Source: Legionella erythra (GTDB lineage: Bacteria; Pseudomonadota; Gammaproteobacteria; Legionellales; Legionellaceae). From it: 64,000 bases of DNA. The stretch spans positions 1 to 64,000 of the forward strand of contig NZ_LNYA01000028.1 of assembly GCF_001467615.1 (NCBI RefSeq). Direction: 5' to 3'. The translations under genes were made by a program, and so were the position numbers. Below are positions 6,402 to 15,006 of the stretch, piece after piece. The notes under the pieces are model-generated. The model saw only the letters and a list, made by a program, of their open reading frames with translations, had not been told where the DNA came from and did not search any database. How positions within the stretch are numbered: position 1 is the first letter of the stretch; each line of letters begins with the position of its first letter.

Positions 6402-8309
6402 TTATGCCATGGTCATCATCGTGGCTGATTGACTGATTTCGATGGCTGGTGCTGTGCTTTTAAGTTTTTGGATGGTTGCCAGGGTGATATTGGCGCGTTC
6501 GAACGTTGCCGCGATGAGTTTGACATTAAACGGGCATAAAGTACTGGACGTATGCTGCTTGCCATGTTGTTTGAAAAATCCGCCTGTGGCCATCGATGAG
6601 GATGTCGTTTGCGTGCCGTCATTGTGTTTGATTAATTCCACATAGTATTTTCCGAGACGAATACGTTTATGGGAGCTGCCATGGCCAATTTCTTCTATTT
6701 GGCCTCCTAAATGTTCAATTAATTTATACACTTTTTTTGCTTTAATGTTTGAATCTTTGTTTAGAATAGCCTCTAATAATGTTATGCGTTTGGGGTTTAA
6801 ATTTTTTAACAGCTGCTCCATATGGGTGTCTACTTGAAATTCCGGGCTAAAAAATGGCAAATTTTCTTTGTGGACGACTATCTTTTTTTGCTGCTTCTCT
6901 TCCCGTTTGCGATTAATCTCATCTCGCCGCGCTTTGTTATTTTCCGATTTTTCATGTAAATAAGCTTGGGATTTTTTATCCACTTCTTCAGATTCTTCCT
7001 TGTTCTTTTTAATCATCGCCTCCAAGCGTTGATCATAATTGGTCCGAATTTGCTTTTCGGCTTCAGTGATCTGTTGTTTGAGACCGGTTAATTGTTTTTT
7101 CAACGATTTTTGCTGGTGGTAAGTATCGGATTCAAGTTCATCGATATCATCAATTTTTTTGATTTTTTGCGGACAGGCTTCAGGCCATTCTTTTTTTAGT
7201 GAATCAAGTTGACTTTGAATGGTTTCTAATTCGTATTTGAATGCAGTCAACATGTCCTGTTCTTCATCCGTTATCTCAACATCGATGCCGTCGATTTGAG
7301 CGAGCAAGGCTTCGGCCTGTTTGTGCAATTGAATGATAGCGGTAGAGGTTTTGCTCCAAATTTTAGGGTAGTATTTTACTGCCTTTTCTTTAGCATCAGA
7401 CTCAGCTTTGGTTTTCAAAGCGGCTTTTTCCGTGCCTTCCCATGAATCAATAAGCTGCTGTAAAAAACGAAGCGAGGGTTGCACATTGAAAAATAATGTA
7501 ACGTTCTCTTCTATGACAGCATCGGGATCCTGGTTAGGCTTGCCGTTCTCTTTTACCCGCTCAACGATGCTTGCTAAAGCACGCAGCGCTTTTGGTAATT
7601 CCGCCATGGTCTTCGCATCCACCCCTTCAATTTCCGACATGTGTTCGTCAGTTTTGGAGTCAAGTTGCTGTTTTGACAGGCGAGGACCTTTCGTTTTACC
7701 TGATTTCAAATCGACGTTTGTGCGCTGGGTAAACGCCTTTAATTTTTTAATCGCGGGTTCCCAATTTATTGTGACCGCGCTATTAAATTCTTTTCGATCC
7801 CCCTTTTGCATGGCGTGGGTGCTCTCGCTTGTGGATATTTTAATGAGGCTCTTCAGTGTGGCATGAGAGGATGGAAGATGCGGTTTAATCAGTTTTTGAA
7901 ATTCTGTGAGAAGATCAAAGTCATGAAAGGCAGCTTGGATTTTAATTTCAGTCGGGATATTTTTTAAGGCTAAAATGGCTTTGAATTTTGCACAGTGCGA
8001 TATATTCCGCTCAATTAAAAGACTGATTAATGAAAAAGCCTGTTCTTCATTTTCACTTGCGGAAACTTCCCATAATTTACTATAAAACTGTAGTTTTTCA
8101 TGAATGACCAGAATGAGCTGATTAATCGTGTGTTCGTTATTTTGCACAAAAGGGATTTCAAAGACTTCTCCCAGGTAGGACTTAACATCTTCTTCTGAAA
8201 TTTTATTATTTTCAATGTCTTGAAGATAAAGTAAATGATTTCTCAGGTAGTCATGTCTTGCATAAATTTGTTGACGAAGTTGTTCTAATTGAGGAGATGG
8301 GGTTGGCAT
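6402..8309 (-). CDS. Coiled-coil protein, candidate Dot/Icm effector with HicA-like C-terminal module
   Basis: No whole-length family is recognised. The 635-residue, charged, soluble protein has no signal peptide or membrane segment. Residues roughly 330-490 are rich in Lys/Glu/Gln with long helical, coiled-coil character. Residues about 523-612 contain GHGSSHKRIRL followed by HGKQHTSSTLCPFNVKLI, a layout resembling HicA-type dsRBD-like domains (GSHH then a short strand, then HG...KxGTxxxIL). A PmrA-box-like direct repeat lies 46 bases upstream of the ATG. It sits between the csrA paralogue and rpsF, which I remember as neighbours in L. pneumophila, so it looks inserted. The effector call is inference; the HicA resemblance is weak but specific. 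Confidence 0.6.
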   Translation of the reverse strand: MPTPSPQLEQLRQQIYARHDYLRNHLLYLQDIENNKISEEDVKSYLGEVFEIPFVQNNEHTINQLILVIHEKLQFYSKLWEVSASENEEQAFSLISLLIERNISHCAKFKAILALKNIPTEIKIQAAFHDFDLLTEFQKLIKPHLPSSHATLKSLIKISTSESTHAMQKGDRKEFNSAVTINWEPAIKKLKAFTQRTNVDLKSGKTKGPRLSKQQLDSKTDEHMSEIEGVDAKTMAELPKALRALASIVERVKENGKPNQDPDAVIEENVTLFFNVQPSLRFLQQLIDSWEGTEKAALKTKAESDAKEKAVKYYPKIWSKTSTAIIQLHKQAEALLAQIDGIDVEITDEEQDMLTAFKYELETIQSQLDSLKKEWPEACPQKIKKIDDIDELESDTYHQQKSLKKQLTGLKQQITEAEKQIRTNYDQRLEAMIKKNKEESEEVDKKSQAYLHEKSENNKARRDEINRKREEKQQKKIVVHKENLPFFSPEFQVDTHMEQLLKNLNPKRITLLEAILNKDSNIKAKKVYKLIEHLGGQIEEIGHGSSHKRIRLGKYYVELIKHNDGTQTTSSSMATGGFFKQHGKQHTSSTLCPFNVKLIAATFERANITLATIQKLKSTAPAIEISQSATMMTMA

Positions 8310-8354
8310 AATTTAAAGACTCTTGTTTATTTAAAGGCCACAAACTACCATCTG

Positions 8355-8374
8355 AATATTAACTAAAGCTTAAG
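8355..8374 (-). promoter_or_regulatory. Putative PmrA box
   Basis: On the minus strand CTTAAGCTT-TA-GTTAATATT forms two 9-bp half-sites separated by 2 bp. It resembles the Legionella PmrA response-regulator element cTTAATatT-N2-cTTAATatT (7/9 and 8/9 matches). A TAAATA that could serve as -10 starts about 21 bp downstream, and the ATG at 8309 is 46 bp from the site. PmrA activates many Dot/Icm effector genes. Confidence 0.5.
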
Positions 8375-8530
8375 TGAATAGTTTTTACCAAAATCACGGT
8401 TATCGCCTGTTCCTGATTGTATTGGCTGAGGTAACGGGGTAGGGTATGTGCTTTTTGACTTGCCCACAGCTGGCAACCATTGAAGAATAAGTGGCTAATG
8501 GTTAATCCTTGACGGCTGCAGCCCTTTCGA

Positions 8531-8559
8531 TTGCTATAACTCCCCAAATCAGTTACAAT
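8531..8559 (+). promoter_or_regulatory. Promoter of the rpsF operon
   Basis: TTGCTA (-35, 8531-8536) and TACAAT (-10, 8554-8559) are separated by exactly 17 bp. Transcription would start near 8566, leaving a leader of roughly 60 nt before rpsF. The rest of the gap 8310-8628 contains the opposing effector-gene promoter and nothing else recognised. Confidence 0.55.
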
Positions 8560-8628
8560 CGAGCGTTTTTTTAAACCTTGCCTTACTTTATTACAGATAA
8601 AGAAGGCTTTTATCCATAAGGAAAATAC

Positions 8629-8967
8629 ATGAGACATTATGAAATTGTATTCCTTGTTCACCCTGATCAGAGTGAGCAAGTTCCGGCGATGGTCGAGCGC
8701 TATGAAGGGATCATCACCAAGCATGGCGGCGCTATTCATCGTAAGGAAGACTGGGGCCGCAGACAATTGGCATACCCCATCAAAGAAGTTCATAAAGCCC
8801 ATTACATTCTGATGAACGTCGAGTGTAATCAAACTGCTCTTGATGAATTAAAAAACGCATTCAAATTCAACGATGCGATTCTGCGTGAATTAATTATCAG
8901 CCAGAAACATGCGATTACAACCGAATCCATGTTAATGAAAAAAGAAAAAGATAACCGAGCAGCTTAA
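8629..8967 (+). CDS. rpsF: 30S ribosomal protein bS6
   Basis: The 112-residue protein starts [18 protein letters not shown] and continues [18 protein letters not shown], the signature of bS6, which binds bS18 and 16S rRNA in the platform of the small subunit. An AAGGA ribosome-binding site lies 6-7 bases before the ATG. It is the first gene of the conserved rpsF-rpsR-membrane protein-rplI operon. Confidence 0.97.
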   Translation: MRHYEIVFLVHPDQSEQVPAMVERYEGIITKHGGAIHRKEDWGRRQLAYPIKEVHKAHYILMNVECNQTALDELKNAFKFNDAILRELIISQKHAITTESMLMKKEKDNRAA

Positions 8968-8979
8968 GGGGAACTATTT

Positions 8980-9207
8980 ATGACAGCTTATTCTCGTCGC
9001 AAAAAAATGTGTCGTTTCAGCGGTGAAGATTCGTTTGAAATCGATTACAAAGATCTGAACATGTTAAAGAACTACATTACCGAAACCGGTAAAATTGTTC
9101 CAAGCCGCATTACTGGTACTCAAACCCGTTTTCAGCGTCAACTGGCTATTGCCATTAAACGCGCTCGTTTCCTGGGTTTACTGCCTTACTGCGATAGTCA
9201 TCGATAA
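8980..9207 (+). CDS. rpsR: 30S ribosomal protein bS18
   Basis: 75 residues with the bS18 core, including [20 protein letters not shown] and [20 protein letters not shown]. It forms a heterodimer with bS6 on the 30S platform. It follows rpsF by 12 bases with an AAGGGGAA site upstream of the ATG. Confidence 0.97.
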   Translation: MTAYSRRKKMCRFSGEDSFEIDYKDLNMLKNYITETGKIVPSRITGTQTRFQRQLAIAIKRARFLGLLPYCDSHR

Positions 9208-9209
9208 CA

Positions 9210-10136
9210 ATGAAACTCACGGGCGGATTTTTACAAAAGCAGGGCCATTTCTTATTGCAAAATGAGAAATATGCCTGGTTTTTGACTGCTGTATTGGCCG
9301 TCATACCGTTTACCGCCTGGGTGTCCTTGTCTGTCATGGCATTGGTCACCCTGCGCAAGGGTTGGGCTTCTGGTTGCCAATGTTTAATCATTGGCTTGAC
9401 GGTTTCTCTCTGCATGGCTGAGATGACCAGTTCAAGCCCGTACCTGTTGGCCACCATTGCCTTGACCTGCCTGACCTGCTACCTGGGTGCCTGCTTGTTG
9501 CGAGCAACAGCCAGTTGGCAAAAAGTTGCTGTTTTTATGATTGGTCTCGCGACTGTGATGATTCTTCTTGTCCATAGCTTGGCTCCCGAGTTTATGCTTG
9601 CCCAATATAAAATGGTCCAGGATATGCTCAAAGCGCTTGATCAAGGAAATGTTATTGCCAGTCTGCTTGAACATCAGCCGCCTGAAAATCAGGTCAGTCT
9701 TGCGAATTATTTGTTAGGCATTAAGGCCATCAGCGTCATGTTATCAGCGGTTTTTTCGCTGTTAGTCGCACGCGCTGTACAGTCCATGCTTTTTTACCCT
9801 GGTGGTTTCAAAAGGGAAATCATGGCCTTTCGTGCCAGCAGTGCCGCGGTAGTTTTGCTTCTGGTATGCCTTTATGGTGTTTACCAGCACAGTCCCGTGT
9901 TATTAAGTTGTTTACCATTATTTTTTGTCTACCTGATGGCGGCTGGGATTAGTTTAAGTCTCAGCCTACTGGCTCAAAAGCGTCGGCTCGCGTTATGGGT
10001 ATTATTACTGATCCCCATTGTTGTGGTGCCGTACATCATGCTGCCAGTGTATGTTTTGTTTGGATCAATCGATAGTTTATTTAATTTGAGAGCGCGCCGC
10101 TTGTTTTTAGCGGGCGAAAATCAGAACAAGGGGTAA
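9210..10136 (+). CDS. Polytopic membrane protein (DUF2232-like) of the rpsF-rplI operon
   Basis: A 308-residue protein made almost entirely of hydrophobic helices (about eight segments, for example FLTAVLAVIPFTAWVSLSVM near the start and ALWVLLLIPIVVVPYIML near the end). It starts two bases after the rpsR stop and ends three bases before rplI, so it is an integral part of the ribosomal operon. A membrane protein of this sort is found in this position in several proteobacteria, and no biochemical role is known to me. The DUF2232 assignment is tentative. Confidence 0.7.
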   Translation: MKLTGGFLQKQGHFLLQNEKYAWFLTAVLAVIPFTAWVSLSVMALVTLRKGWASGCQCLIIGLTVSLCMAEMTSSSPYLLATIALTCLTCYLGACLLRATASWQKVAVFMIGLATVMILLVHSLAPEFMLAQYKMVQDMLKALDQGNVIASLLEHQPPENQVSLANYLLGIKAISVMLSAVFSLLVARAVQSMLFYPGGFKREIMAFRASSAAVVLLLVCLYGVYQHSPVLLSCLPLFFVYLMAAGISLSLSLLAQKRRLALWVLLLIPIVVVPYIMLPVYVLFGSIDSLFNLRARRLFLAGENQNKG

Positions 10137-10139
10137 GAG

Positions 10140-10589
10140 ATGCAAGTTATTTTATTAGAAAATGTTAGAAATTTAGGCAAGCTGGGCGATAAAGTGAATG
10201 TTGCAAACGGCTTTGGCAGAAACTTTCTGATTCCACAAAGCAAAGCAGTATTTGCTACAGAGGAAAACATTCAGATGTTTGAACAACGTCGTGCCGAGCT
10301 CGAAAAGAAAGCGCAACAGGCACAGGCTGTTGCTGAACAACGGGCAGCCAAGCTGAATGATATCACGCTGGTTATTTCTGCAATGGCCAGTGATGAAGGC
10401 AAGCTGTATGGTTCTGTCGGTGTCAATGAAATCCGGGATGCTTTGGTCGAGCGCTCAATCGAAATCAGCCGACGTGAAATCGTTATGCCAGAAGGTCCTA
10501 TCCACTCCGTGGGTGATTTCACGGTTGAAGTGCATGTTCACAGCGATGTGATTGCTACGCTGCAAATTCAGGTGGTCGCCGCAAAATAA
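10140..10589 (+). CDS. rplI: 50S ribosomal protein bL9
   Basis: 149 residues beginning [21 protein letters not shown], followed by [16 protein letters not shown], the diagnostic N-terminal rRNA-binding domain of bL9. A long connecting helix (residues about 45-75, rich in Glu/Ala/Gln) and the C-terminal domain follow. It is the last gene of the operon and is followed by a strong terminator. Confidence 0.97.
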   Translation: MQVILLENVRNLGKLGDKVNVANGFGRNFLIPQSKAVFATEENIQMFEQRRAELEKKAQQAQAVAEQRAAKLNDITLVISAMASDEGKLYGSVGVNEIRDALVERSIEISRREIVMPEGPIHSVGDFTVEVHVHSDVIATLQIQVVAAK

Positions 10590-10606
10590 GGTGATACATG
10601 AATAGA

Positions 10607-10637
10607 AAAAGCCTGCTGATGCAGGCTTTTTTATTTT
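10607..10637 (+). terminator. Rho-independent terminator after rplI
   Basis: AAAAGCCTGC-TGAT-GCAGGCTTTT is a 10-bp stem with a tetraloop followed by TTATTTT. The flanking A and T runs make it usable in both directions, and it also sits at the end of the converging minus-strand gene (stop near 10631). Confidence 0.92.
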
Positions 10638-10951
10638 AATTGCTCAAGCTTTACGATATCGTACGCTGGCTCCTCATAAGGATGGGCCTTTTTTAACGCC
10701 GCGATGGCTTCACGCAAACAGTGCTCCTCGCACAGCATTTCCACTTTGACTTCGGTGACATACGTCAGAGTCAGTTTTTCACCCAGAGTCGGGTTTGCGC
10801 CTGGCAAGGGGCGAAATTGACCCTGGCCCACGGTTTGCCAACAGGTTTGATCATACTGACCCAGCTTGCCCGCGCCAGCGTCAAACAAGGCGTGCTTGAC
10901 TTGTTGCAGATGGCTTTCAGGTACATAAAAACACAATTTAAATTCAGGCAT
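10631..10951 (-). CDS. YqfO/NIF3-C-terminal-like (CutA-fold) protein
   Basis: A small protein of 106 residues from the ATG at 10951 (MPEFKLCFYVPESHLQQVK). The sequence has the CutA-like fold pattern seen as a stand-alone version of the inserted domain of NIF3/YqfO proteins: FYVPESH near the start and AHPYEEPAYDIV near the C-terminus, the latter typical of this family. The function is unknown. An upstream in-frame ATG at 10963 exists, but the TGATG overlap with the preceding gene favours 10951 and translational coupling. Confidence 0.75.
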   Translation of the reverse strand: MPEFKLCFYVPESHLQQVKHALFDAGAGKLGQYDQTCWQTVGQGQFRPLPGANPTLGEKLTLTYVTEVKVEMLCEEHCLREAIAALKKAHPYEEPAYDIVKLEQLK

Positions 10952-11508
10952 CAGGCTTTCCATTTGATGTTACATCCTAAACTCGGCTTTTGTGTCTCAC
11001 TCACTGCTTGATTGCTAAGCACACAATCGAGAGCGGTACGGATAGAATCGCCTGTAACCGGGATTGCGTTTCCTGGCCGTGAGTCATCAAACTGGCCTCG
11101 GTAAATCAATAACAGTTTATTGTCATAGACAAAAAAATCAGGCGTGCAGGCGGCCTGATAAGCTCTGGCTACTTCCTGGGTTTCATCGAAAAGATAGGGG
11201 AAGGGGTATTGCTCTGTTTTCGCAGTTCGTTTCATGTTATCTGGTGAGTCATCGGGATAATTAGCCACGTCATTGGAATTAATGGCATAAAAACGGATTT
11301 GTCTGGACAGATAATCATTGGCCAGTTGGGTTAATTCCTTATTTATGTGTTTTACATAAGGGCAATGATTGCAGATAAACATAATCACAGTGGCTTTGGC
11401 ATTGGGATCCTGTGCAAGATTGATCGTGTTACCGGTTACCACGTCGGTTAGAGAAAAAAAGGGGGCCTGAGTACCCAGTGGGGACATGGTGGAAGGTGTT
11501 TTAGCCAT
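10951..11508 (-). CDS. Thioredoxin-fold redoxin (AhpC/TSA-like) with CNHCP motif
   Basis: A cytosolic thioredoxin-like protein of about 185 residues. The active-site region reads MFICNHCPYVKHINKEL, a CxxC motif in place of WCGPC, typical of the redoxin-domain family that groups with AhpC/TSA. Further family signs are FYAINSND and YQAACTPDFFVYD. The ATG at 11508 has TGGAGA at a good distance; an in-frame start at 11532 is less likely. It probably acts as a thiol oxidoreductase or peroxidase; the substrate is unknown. Coupled to the downstream CutA-fold gene. Confidence 0.8.
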   Translation of the reverse strand: MAKTPSTMSPLGTQAPFFSLTDVVTGNTINLAQDPNAKATVIMFICNHCPYVKHINKELTQLANDYLSRQIRFYAINSNDVANYPDDSPDNMKRTAKTEQYPFPYLFDETQEVARAYQAACTPDFFVYDNKLLLIYRGQFDDSRPGNAIPVTGDSIRTALDCVLSNQAVSETQKPSLGCNIKWKA

Positions 11509-11521
11509 AAAATCTCCAGAA

Positions 11522-12055
11522 TTAAAAAGCAATTTTCAGGATTGCAATCAGAGCAAAGAAGCAGTTCAATATGGCCCAGATTAAAGAGGCCCTTTTGCTG
11601 GATGCATTGTAAAACGCATAGCAGGCTACTGCACTACCGCCGCAAAAAAAAACCCACTGATTTTCATAGGCCAGACCTATAGACAGCAGCGCTATGCCGG
11701 CTATGCCTATCAAAATAAATAAATTGGTTAACTGGCCACTTAAATAATAAAAAAATAATAATTGCACACAAAGCAGGATAGGGATGGCGAATTGCAGGGC
11801 AGGGCCAATGCCTAAGAGAATAGCACCGTGTCCAGCAATTAAGATCAATTCCAACGCGATAAAGTAAACCAGCTTGAAATGAAGGGCGGTAAATAGCAGG
11901 AGAGTGGAGCCGGCGACAAAATACAATTGCGCCGGTATTTTAATCAGTCCAAGAAGCGAAACAATGCTACCTAGAATGCCGAGTAGCACGAATAATTTAG
12001 TATGGGTACTGATAGGTACCTTACCATCGTAAGTAAATTCCTTTTGCGGCGGCAT
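11522..12055 (-). CDS. Hydrophobic membrane protein of unknown function
   Basis: 177 residues with about five or six hydrophobic segments starting after a short polar N-terminus (MPPQKEFTYDGKVPISTH). No family is recognised. Its start overlaps the end of the preceding secreted-protein gene by 35 bases, and it ends 14 bases before the redoxin ATG, so it is part of a minus-strand cluster of four genes. Confidence 0.6.
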   Translation of the reverse strand: MPPQKEFTYDGKVPISTHTKLFVLLGILGSIVSLLGLIKIPAQLYFVAGSTLLLFTALHFKLVYFIALELILIAGHGAILLGIGPALQFAIPILLCVQLLFFYYLSGQLTNLFILIGIAGIALLSIGLAYENQWVFFCGGSAVACYAFYNASSKRASLIWAILNCFFALIAILKIAF

Positions 12056-12506
12056 CGTTAATGACCTGTCGTTGTGATTTATTAGTAGATACCCAGTAAT
12101 TTCCCATATTACTCAGAGCAAATTTAACTCGAGGATATTGGCATACATCCAGTACATCGCGGCAATTTACTTTCGCCGTATTTTCATTTTCGGTATAGAA
12201 ACATTGGAAATGCATCTCCCGAATGTCGGAAGCAAAGGCGGCCCAATTGGCGGGTTCCAGTTTAGCCGTCAGGGGGGGGCTCATGAACACTTCCCGTGTT
12301 TCAATGCGTTGCAATTCAATGGTTCTGTCGCTGCGGTTTTGAATGAGATAAAAGGCCTGATCACCGGTTTCGTTAACAATCAAATGGTAATTACTGTAAC
12401 CAAAACCGCTGACTTCGCAACCATGGGGAAACGCCTCGGCATGCGTCAGGGTGCTTATCGACAAACAGGTAGCCAACAGGGTAAACATACAACGGTAAAC
12501 AGACAT
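12021..12506 (-). CDS. Secreted or periplasmic protein of unknown function
   Basis: 161 residues from the ATG at 12506, chosen because GAGGTGAGT precedes it; the longer in-frame start at 12524 has no such site. The protein begins with a signal peptide (MSVYRCMFTLLATCLSI... ending near THAEA). Several Cys in the mature part (HGCEVSG, HFQCFYTE, VNCRDVLDVCQ) suggest disulfides. No family recognised. Confidence 0.6.
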   Translation of the reverse strand: MSVYRCMFTLLATCLSISTLTHAEAFPHGCEVSGFGYSNYHLIVNETGDQAFYLIQNRSDRTIELQRIETREVFMSPPLTAKLEPANWAAFASDIREMHFQCFYTENENTAKVNCRDVLDVCQYPRVKFALSNMGNYWVSTNKSQRQVINDAAAKGIYLRW

Positions 12507-12572
12507 ACTCACCTCAATCCTCACATTGAAAACGCATTATATTAATCAGTCTTTAGGCAAATGTGAATGATT

Positions 12573-13340
12573 CTATCGTTCTTTATGCGCAGACATGCGG
12601 GAAATGATCATCGGGGAATAGGTCCTGTAGACGCTTAAGGCCAGATACATAATGACATAACCCAGCGAAACAGCCAGATTCACCGGATTAATCTCAGGGT
12701 AGTTCCATAATATCAGGGCGGAGCTGATGCCATAAATCAACGAAAAACTGTGCATCATGGTTTTAAGTGTTTTGGATTGGGTTAAGTAGTCAAGCCGCGA
12801 CGGGTAAACGTATTTAACGGGGACAAAGATCAGAATACACAGGAGGGTGAGAATAATGGCATTGGTAGACATGGCGGTATTAAAGATAAACATATAAAAC
12901 ACAGCGATATTCCAATAACAGGGAAAGCCTTTAAAAAAATGGTCGGGTGTTTTGGCATCCGACTGGCAAAATTGATAGGACGAGGCAATGGTGATGGCCA
13001 CAATGATTAACAATTTGATATCAGCAGCCAGCATATCCGGTTTAACGAAAAGGAAAAAGCAGGGTGTGATGACGTAGTTGAGGTAATCGACAATATTGTC
13101 GAGCAAGGCACCGTCAATATTCGGTAATACGGTTTTCACCCTGACCAGTCGCGCCAACGTTCCATCGACAGCATCAATGACAACGGTCACCGCCATGAAC
13201 CATAAAGCCTGTACATAATCATGCTGGTAAATTTTGGCTAACGTTAAAAGGCCAAAGCACGCTGCGCTGGCGGTAAAAGCATGGACGGCCCAGGCAACCA
13301 GGTAGTGAGCGGGGTGGTAGCCTAGCATTCTTTTTGTCAT
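12573..13340 (-). CDS. pcs: Phosphatidylcholine synthase (CDP-alcohol phosphatidyltransferase)
   Basis: An inner-membrane enzyme that condenses CDP-diacylglycerol with choline to give phosphatidylcholine, a one-step pathway used by Legionella, Brucella and rhizobia with host-derived choline. The CDP-alcohol motif DG-x2-AR-x(n)-G-x3-D-x3-D is present in DAVDGTLARLV...IDGALLDNIVDYLNY. About eight hydrophobic segments and 255 residues fit the family. The opening MTKRMLGYHPAHYLVAWAVH is also typical for Pcs. The 13341-13632 gap upstream holds no credible gene. Confidence 0.88.
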   Translation of the reverse strand: MTKRMLGYHPAHYLVAWAVHAFTASAACFGLLTLAKIYQHDYVQALWFMAVTVVIDAVDGTLARLVRVKTVLPNIDGALLDNIVDYLNYVITPCFFLFVKPDMLAADIKLLIIVAITIASSYQFCQSDAKTPDHFFKGFPCYWNIAVFYMFIFNTAMSTNAIILTLLCILIFVPVKYVYPSRLDYLTQSKTLKTMMHSFSLIYGISSALILWNYPEINPVNLAVSLGYVIMYLALSVYRTYSPMIISRMSAHKER

Positions 13341-13632
13341 TAAAATTATCCCAATGTGGAGTAAAGTTCATTAATGGAGACAATATGTACAATTGTACGT
13401 ATCCGCCTGTCGTTCTGAAAATAGTAACAACAATCAAATCCTCTAGGCAACCACTGAGAGTAATACAGGAATTGAATATTTTGCCAGAACGGGCCCATTA
13501 TGAATAAAAATATAAAAACTGAATTAAATATTATCCATTGCAGGGGAAAAACAGCCATGTCGGAGCGTTTAAATAGTTGCACTCATCCAGAGATAGTCTA
13601 AACTCGTTTAAATTAACAATAATGACATCGCC
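13341..13632. other. Intergenic gap between pcs and the aldehyde dehydrogenase gene
   Basis: AT-rich spacer between two divergently transcribed genes. A 78-codon open frame on the minus strand (13346-13582) has no family features and was not accepted. The promoters of both neighbours are expected here but none was placed with confidence. Confidence 0.4.
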
Positions 13633-15000
13633 ATGAGCATTCAAACCATCAATCCTGCTACCGGGAAAAAACTGACTGAATACCCTCTGCTTGCCGGTAA
13701 AGGCATTGACGCCCTCATTGAGCAAGGCAATCAAGCCTTCCTGGCCTGGCGCGGCACGTCATTTGCCTCGCGGCGCCGGCAAATGCTTGTTTTAAGCGCG
13801 TTGCTTCGCCGAAAAAAAAATGAACTGGCTGTTTTAATTGCCTGTGAGATGGGTAAACCCATTGCTCAGGGCGAGGCGGAAATAGAAAAATGCGCCTGGC
13901 TTGGTGAGCATTATGCCGAAAAAGCAGAAGAATACTTAAAGCCGCAAATCATACAGACTGAATTGCAAAAATCAACAGTGTACTATCAGCCGGCTGGTAT
14001 TGTCTTTGCAATCATGCCGTGGAATTTTCCCTTCTGGCAGGTTTATCGTTGCGCCATACCCGCTATCATGGCCGGTAACGCGGTCATTTTAAAACATGCG
14101 CCTATCACCACGGGCTGTGGTTTTGCTATCGAAAAATTGTTCGTTGAGGCCGGATTCCCTCCCCACCTTTTCCAGCATGCAGTGGTGGATAATGAGGGAG
14201 CGGCGGCCATCATCGCCCACGAGAAAATAACCTCATTAAGCTTTACCGGAAGCGAGAAGGCGGGTCGTATAGTCGCCGCTAATGCCGCATCGCATTTAAA
14301 AAAATCAGTGCTTGAATTGGGCGGAAGCGATCCTTATCTTGTGCTTGCCGATGCAGATCTTGATCTGGCGGCGGATTGCATCGTTAAATCCCGTCTAAAT
14401 AATTGTGGACAGGTTTGCATCGCGGCCAAACGCATTATCGCCGTAGCCGCGGTTCATGATGAGCTGGTGATAAAGCTTCAGCAACGCCTAAAAAATTACA
14501 CAATGGGGGAACCGCTCGATTGTAAAACCACCCTGGGCCCCATGGCTCGAGAGGATTTGCGTGATATCCTGCATCAACAGGTGCTTGACAGTGTGGCGCA
14601 AGGCGCGCGCCTGGTGGACGGCGGGGTGTTGCCGGCGGGCTCCGGATTTTATTATCCGCCCACCTTGCTTGTGCATGTCAAACCTGGCATGACGGCCTTT
14701 GATGAAGAATTATTCGGGCCTGTTATTGCTGTTATTCATGCTGACAGTGAAGAGGAAGGCATTCGCCTGGCGAACCAAAGCCCTTACGGGTTAGCAGCCG
14801 CGGTTTTTACCCGCGACACTGTGCGTGGCGAAGAGATGGCCAAAAACCGCATTGAAGCCGGCAGTTGTTTTGTGAATGCCTTTGTCGCTTCCGATCCGAG
14901 ATTGCCCTTTGGCGGCATCAAGCAGTCAGGTTATGGACGTGAACTTTCACGGGAAGGAATCCTGGAGTTTGTTAATATTAAAACCGTAGCAATCAAGTGA
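13633..15000 (+). CDS. NAD(P)-dependent aldehyde dehydrogenase, succinate-semialdehyde dehydrogenase-like
   Basis: A 455-residue ALDH-superfamily enzyme. Motifs seen: PWNFPFWQVYRCAIPA, SFTGSEKAGRIVA for coenzyme binding, LELGGSDPYLV with the general-base Glu, and NNCGQVCIAAKR with the nucleophilic Cys. The nearest group is the short SSADH class (Sad/YneI), which oxidises succinate semialdehyde to succinate, but substrate cannot be settled by sequence alone. The next gene starts 6 bases after the stop. Confidence 0.82.
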   Translation: MSIQTINPATGKKLTEYPLLAGKGIDALIEQGNQAFLAWRGTSFASRRRQMLVLSALLRRKKNELAVLIACEMGKPIAQGEAEIEKCAWLGEHYAEKAEEYLKPQIIQTELQKSTVYYQPAGIVFAIMPWNFPFWQVYRCAIPAIMAGNAVILKHAPITTGCGFAIEKLFVEAGFPPHLFQHAVVDNEGAAAIIAHEKITSLSFTGSEKAGRIVAANAASHLKKSVLELGGSDPYLVLADADLDLAADCIVKSRLNNCGQVCIAAKRIIAVAAVHDELVIKLQQRLKNYTMGEPLDCKTTLGPMAREDLRDILHQQVLDSVAQGARLVDGGVLPAGSGFYYPPTLLVHVKPGMTAFDEELFGPVIAVIHADSEEEGIRLANQSPYGLAAAVFTRDTVRGEEMAKNRIEAGSCFVNAFVASDPRLPFGGIKQSGYGRELSREGILEFVNIKTVAIK

Positions 15001-15006
15001 TGCAAG

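Noticed and set aside
8359..8832. 157-codon antisense frame across the rpsF start
   Set aside because: Overlaps rpsF and the intergenic promoter region; no coding features.
13346..13582. 78-codon minus-strand frame upstream of pcs
   Set aside because: Low-complexity hydrophobic content, no ribosome-binding site seen, no family features; it lies in the expected promoter region.
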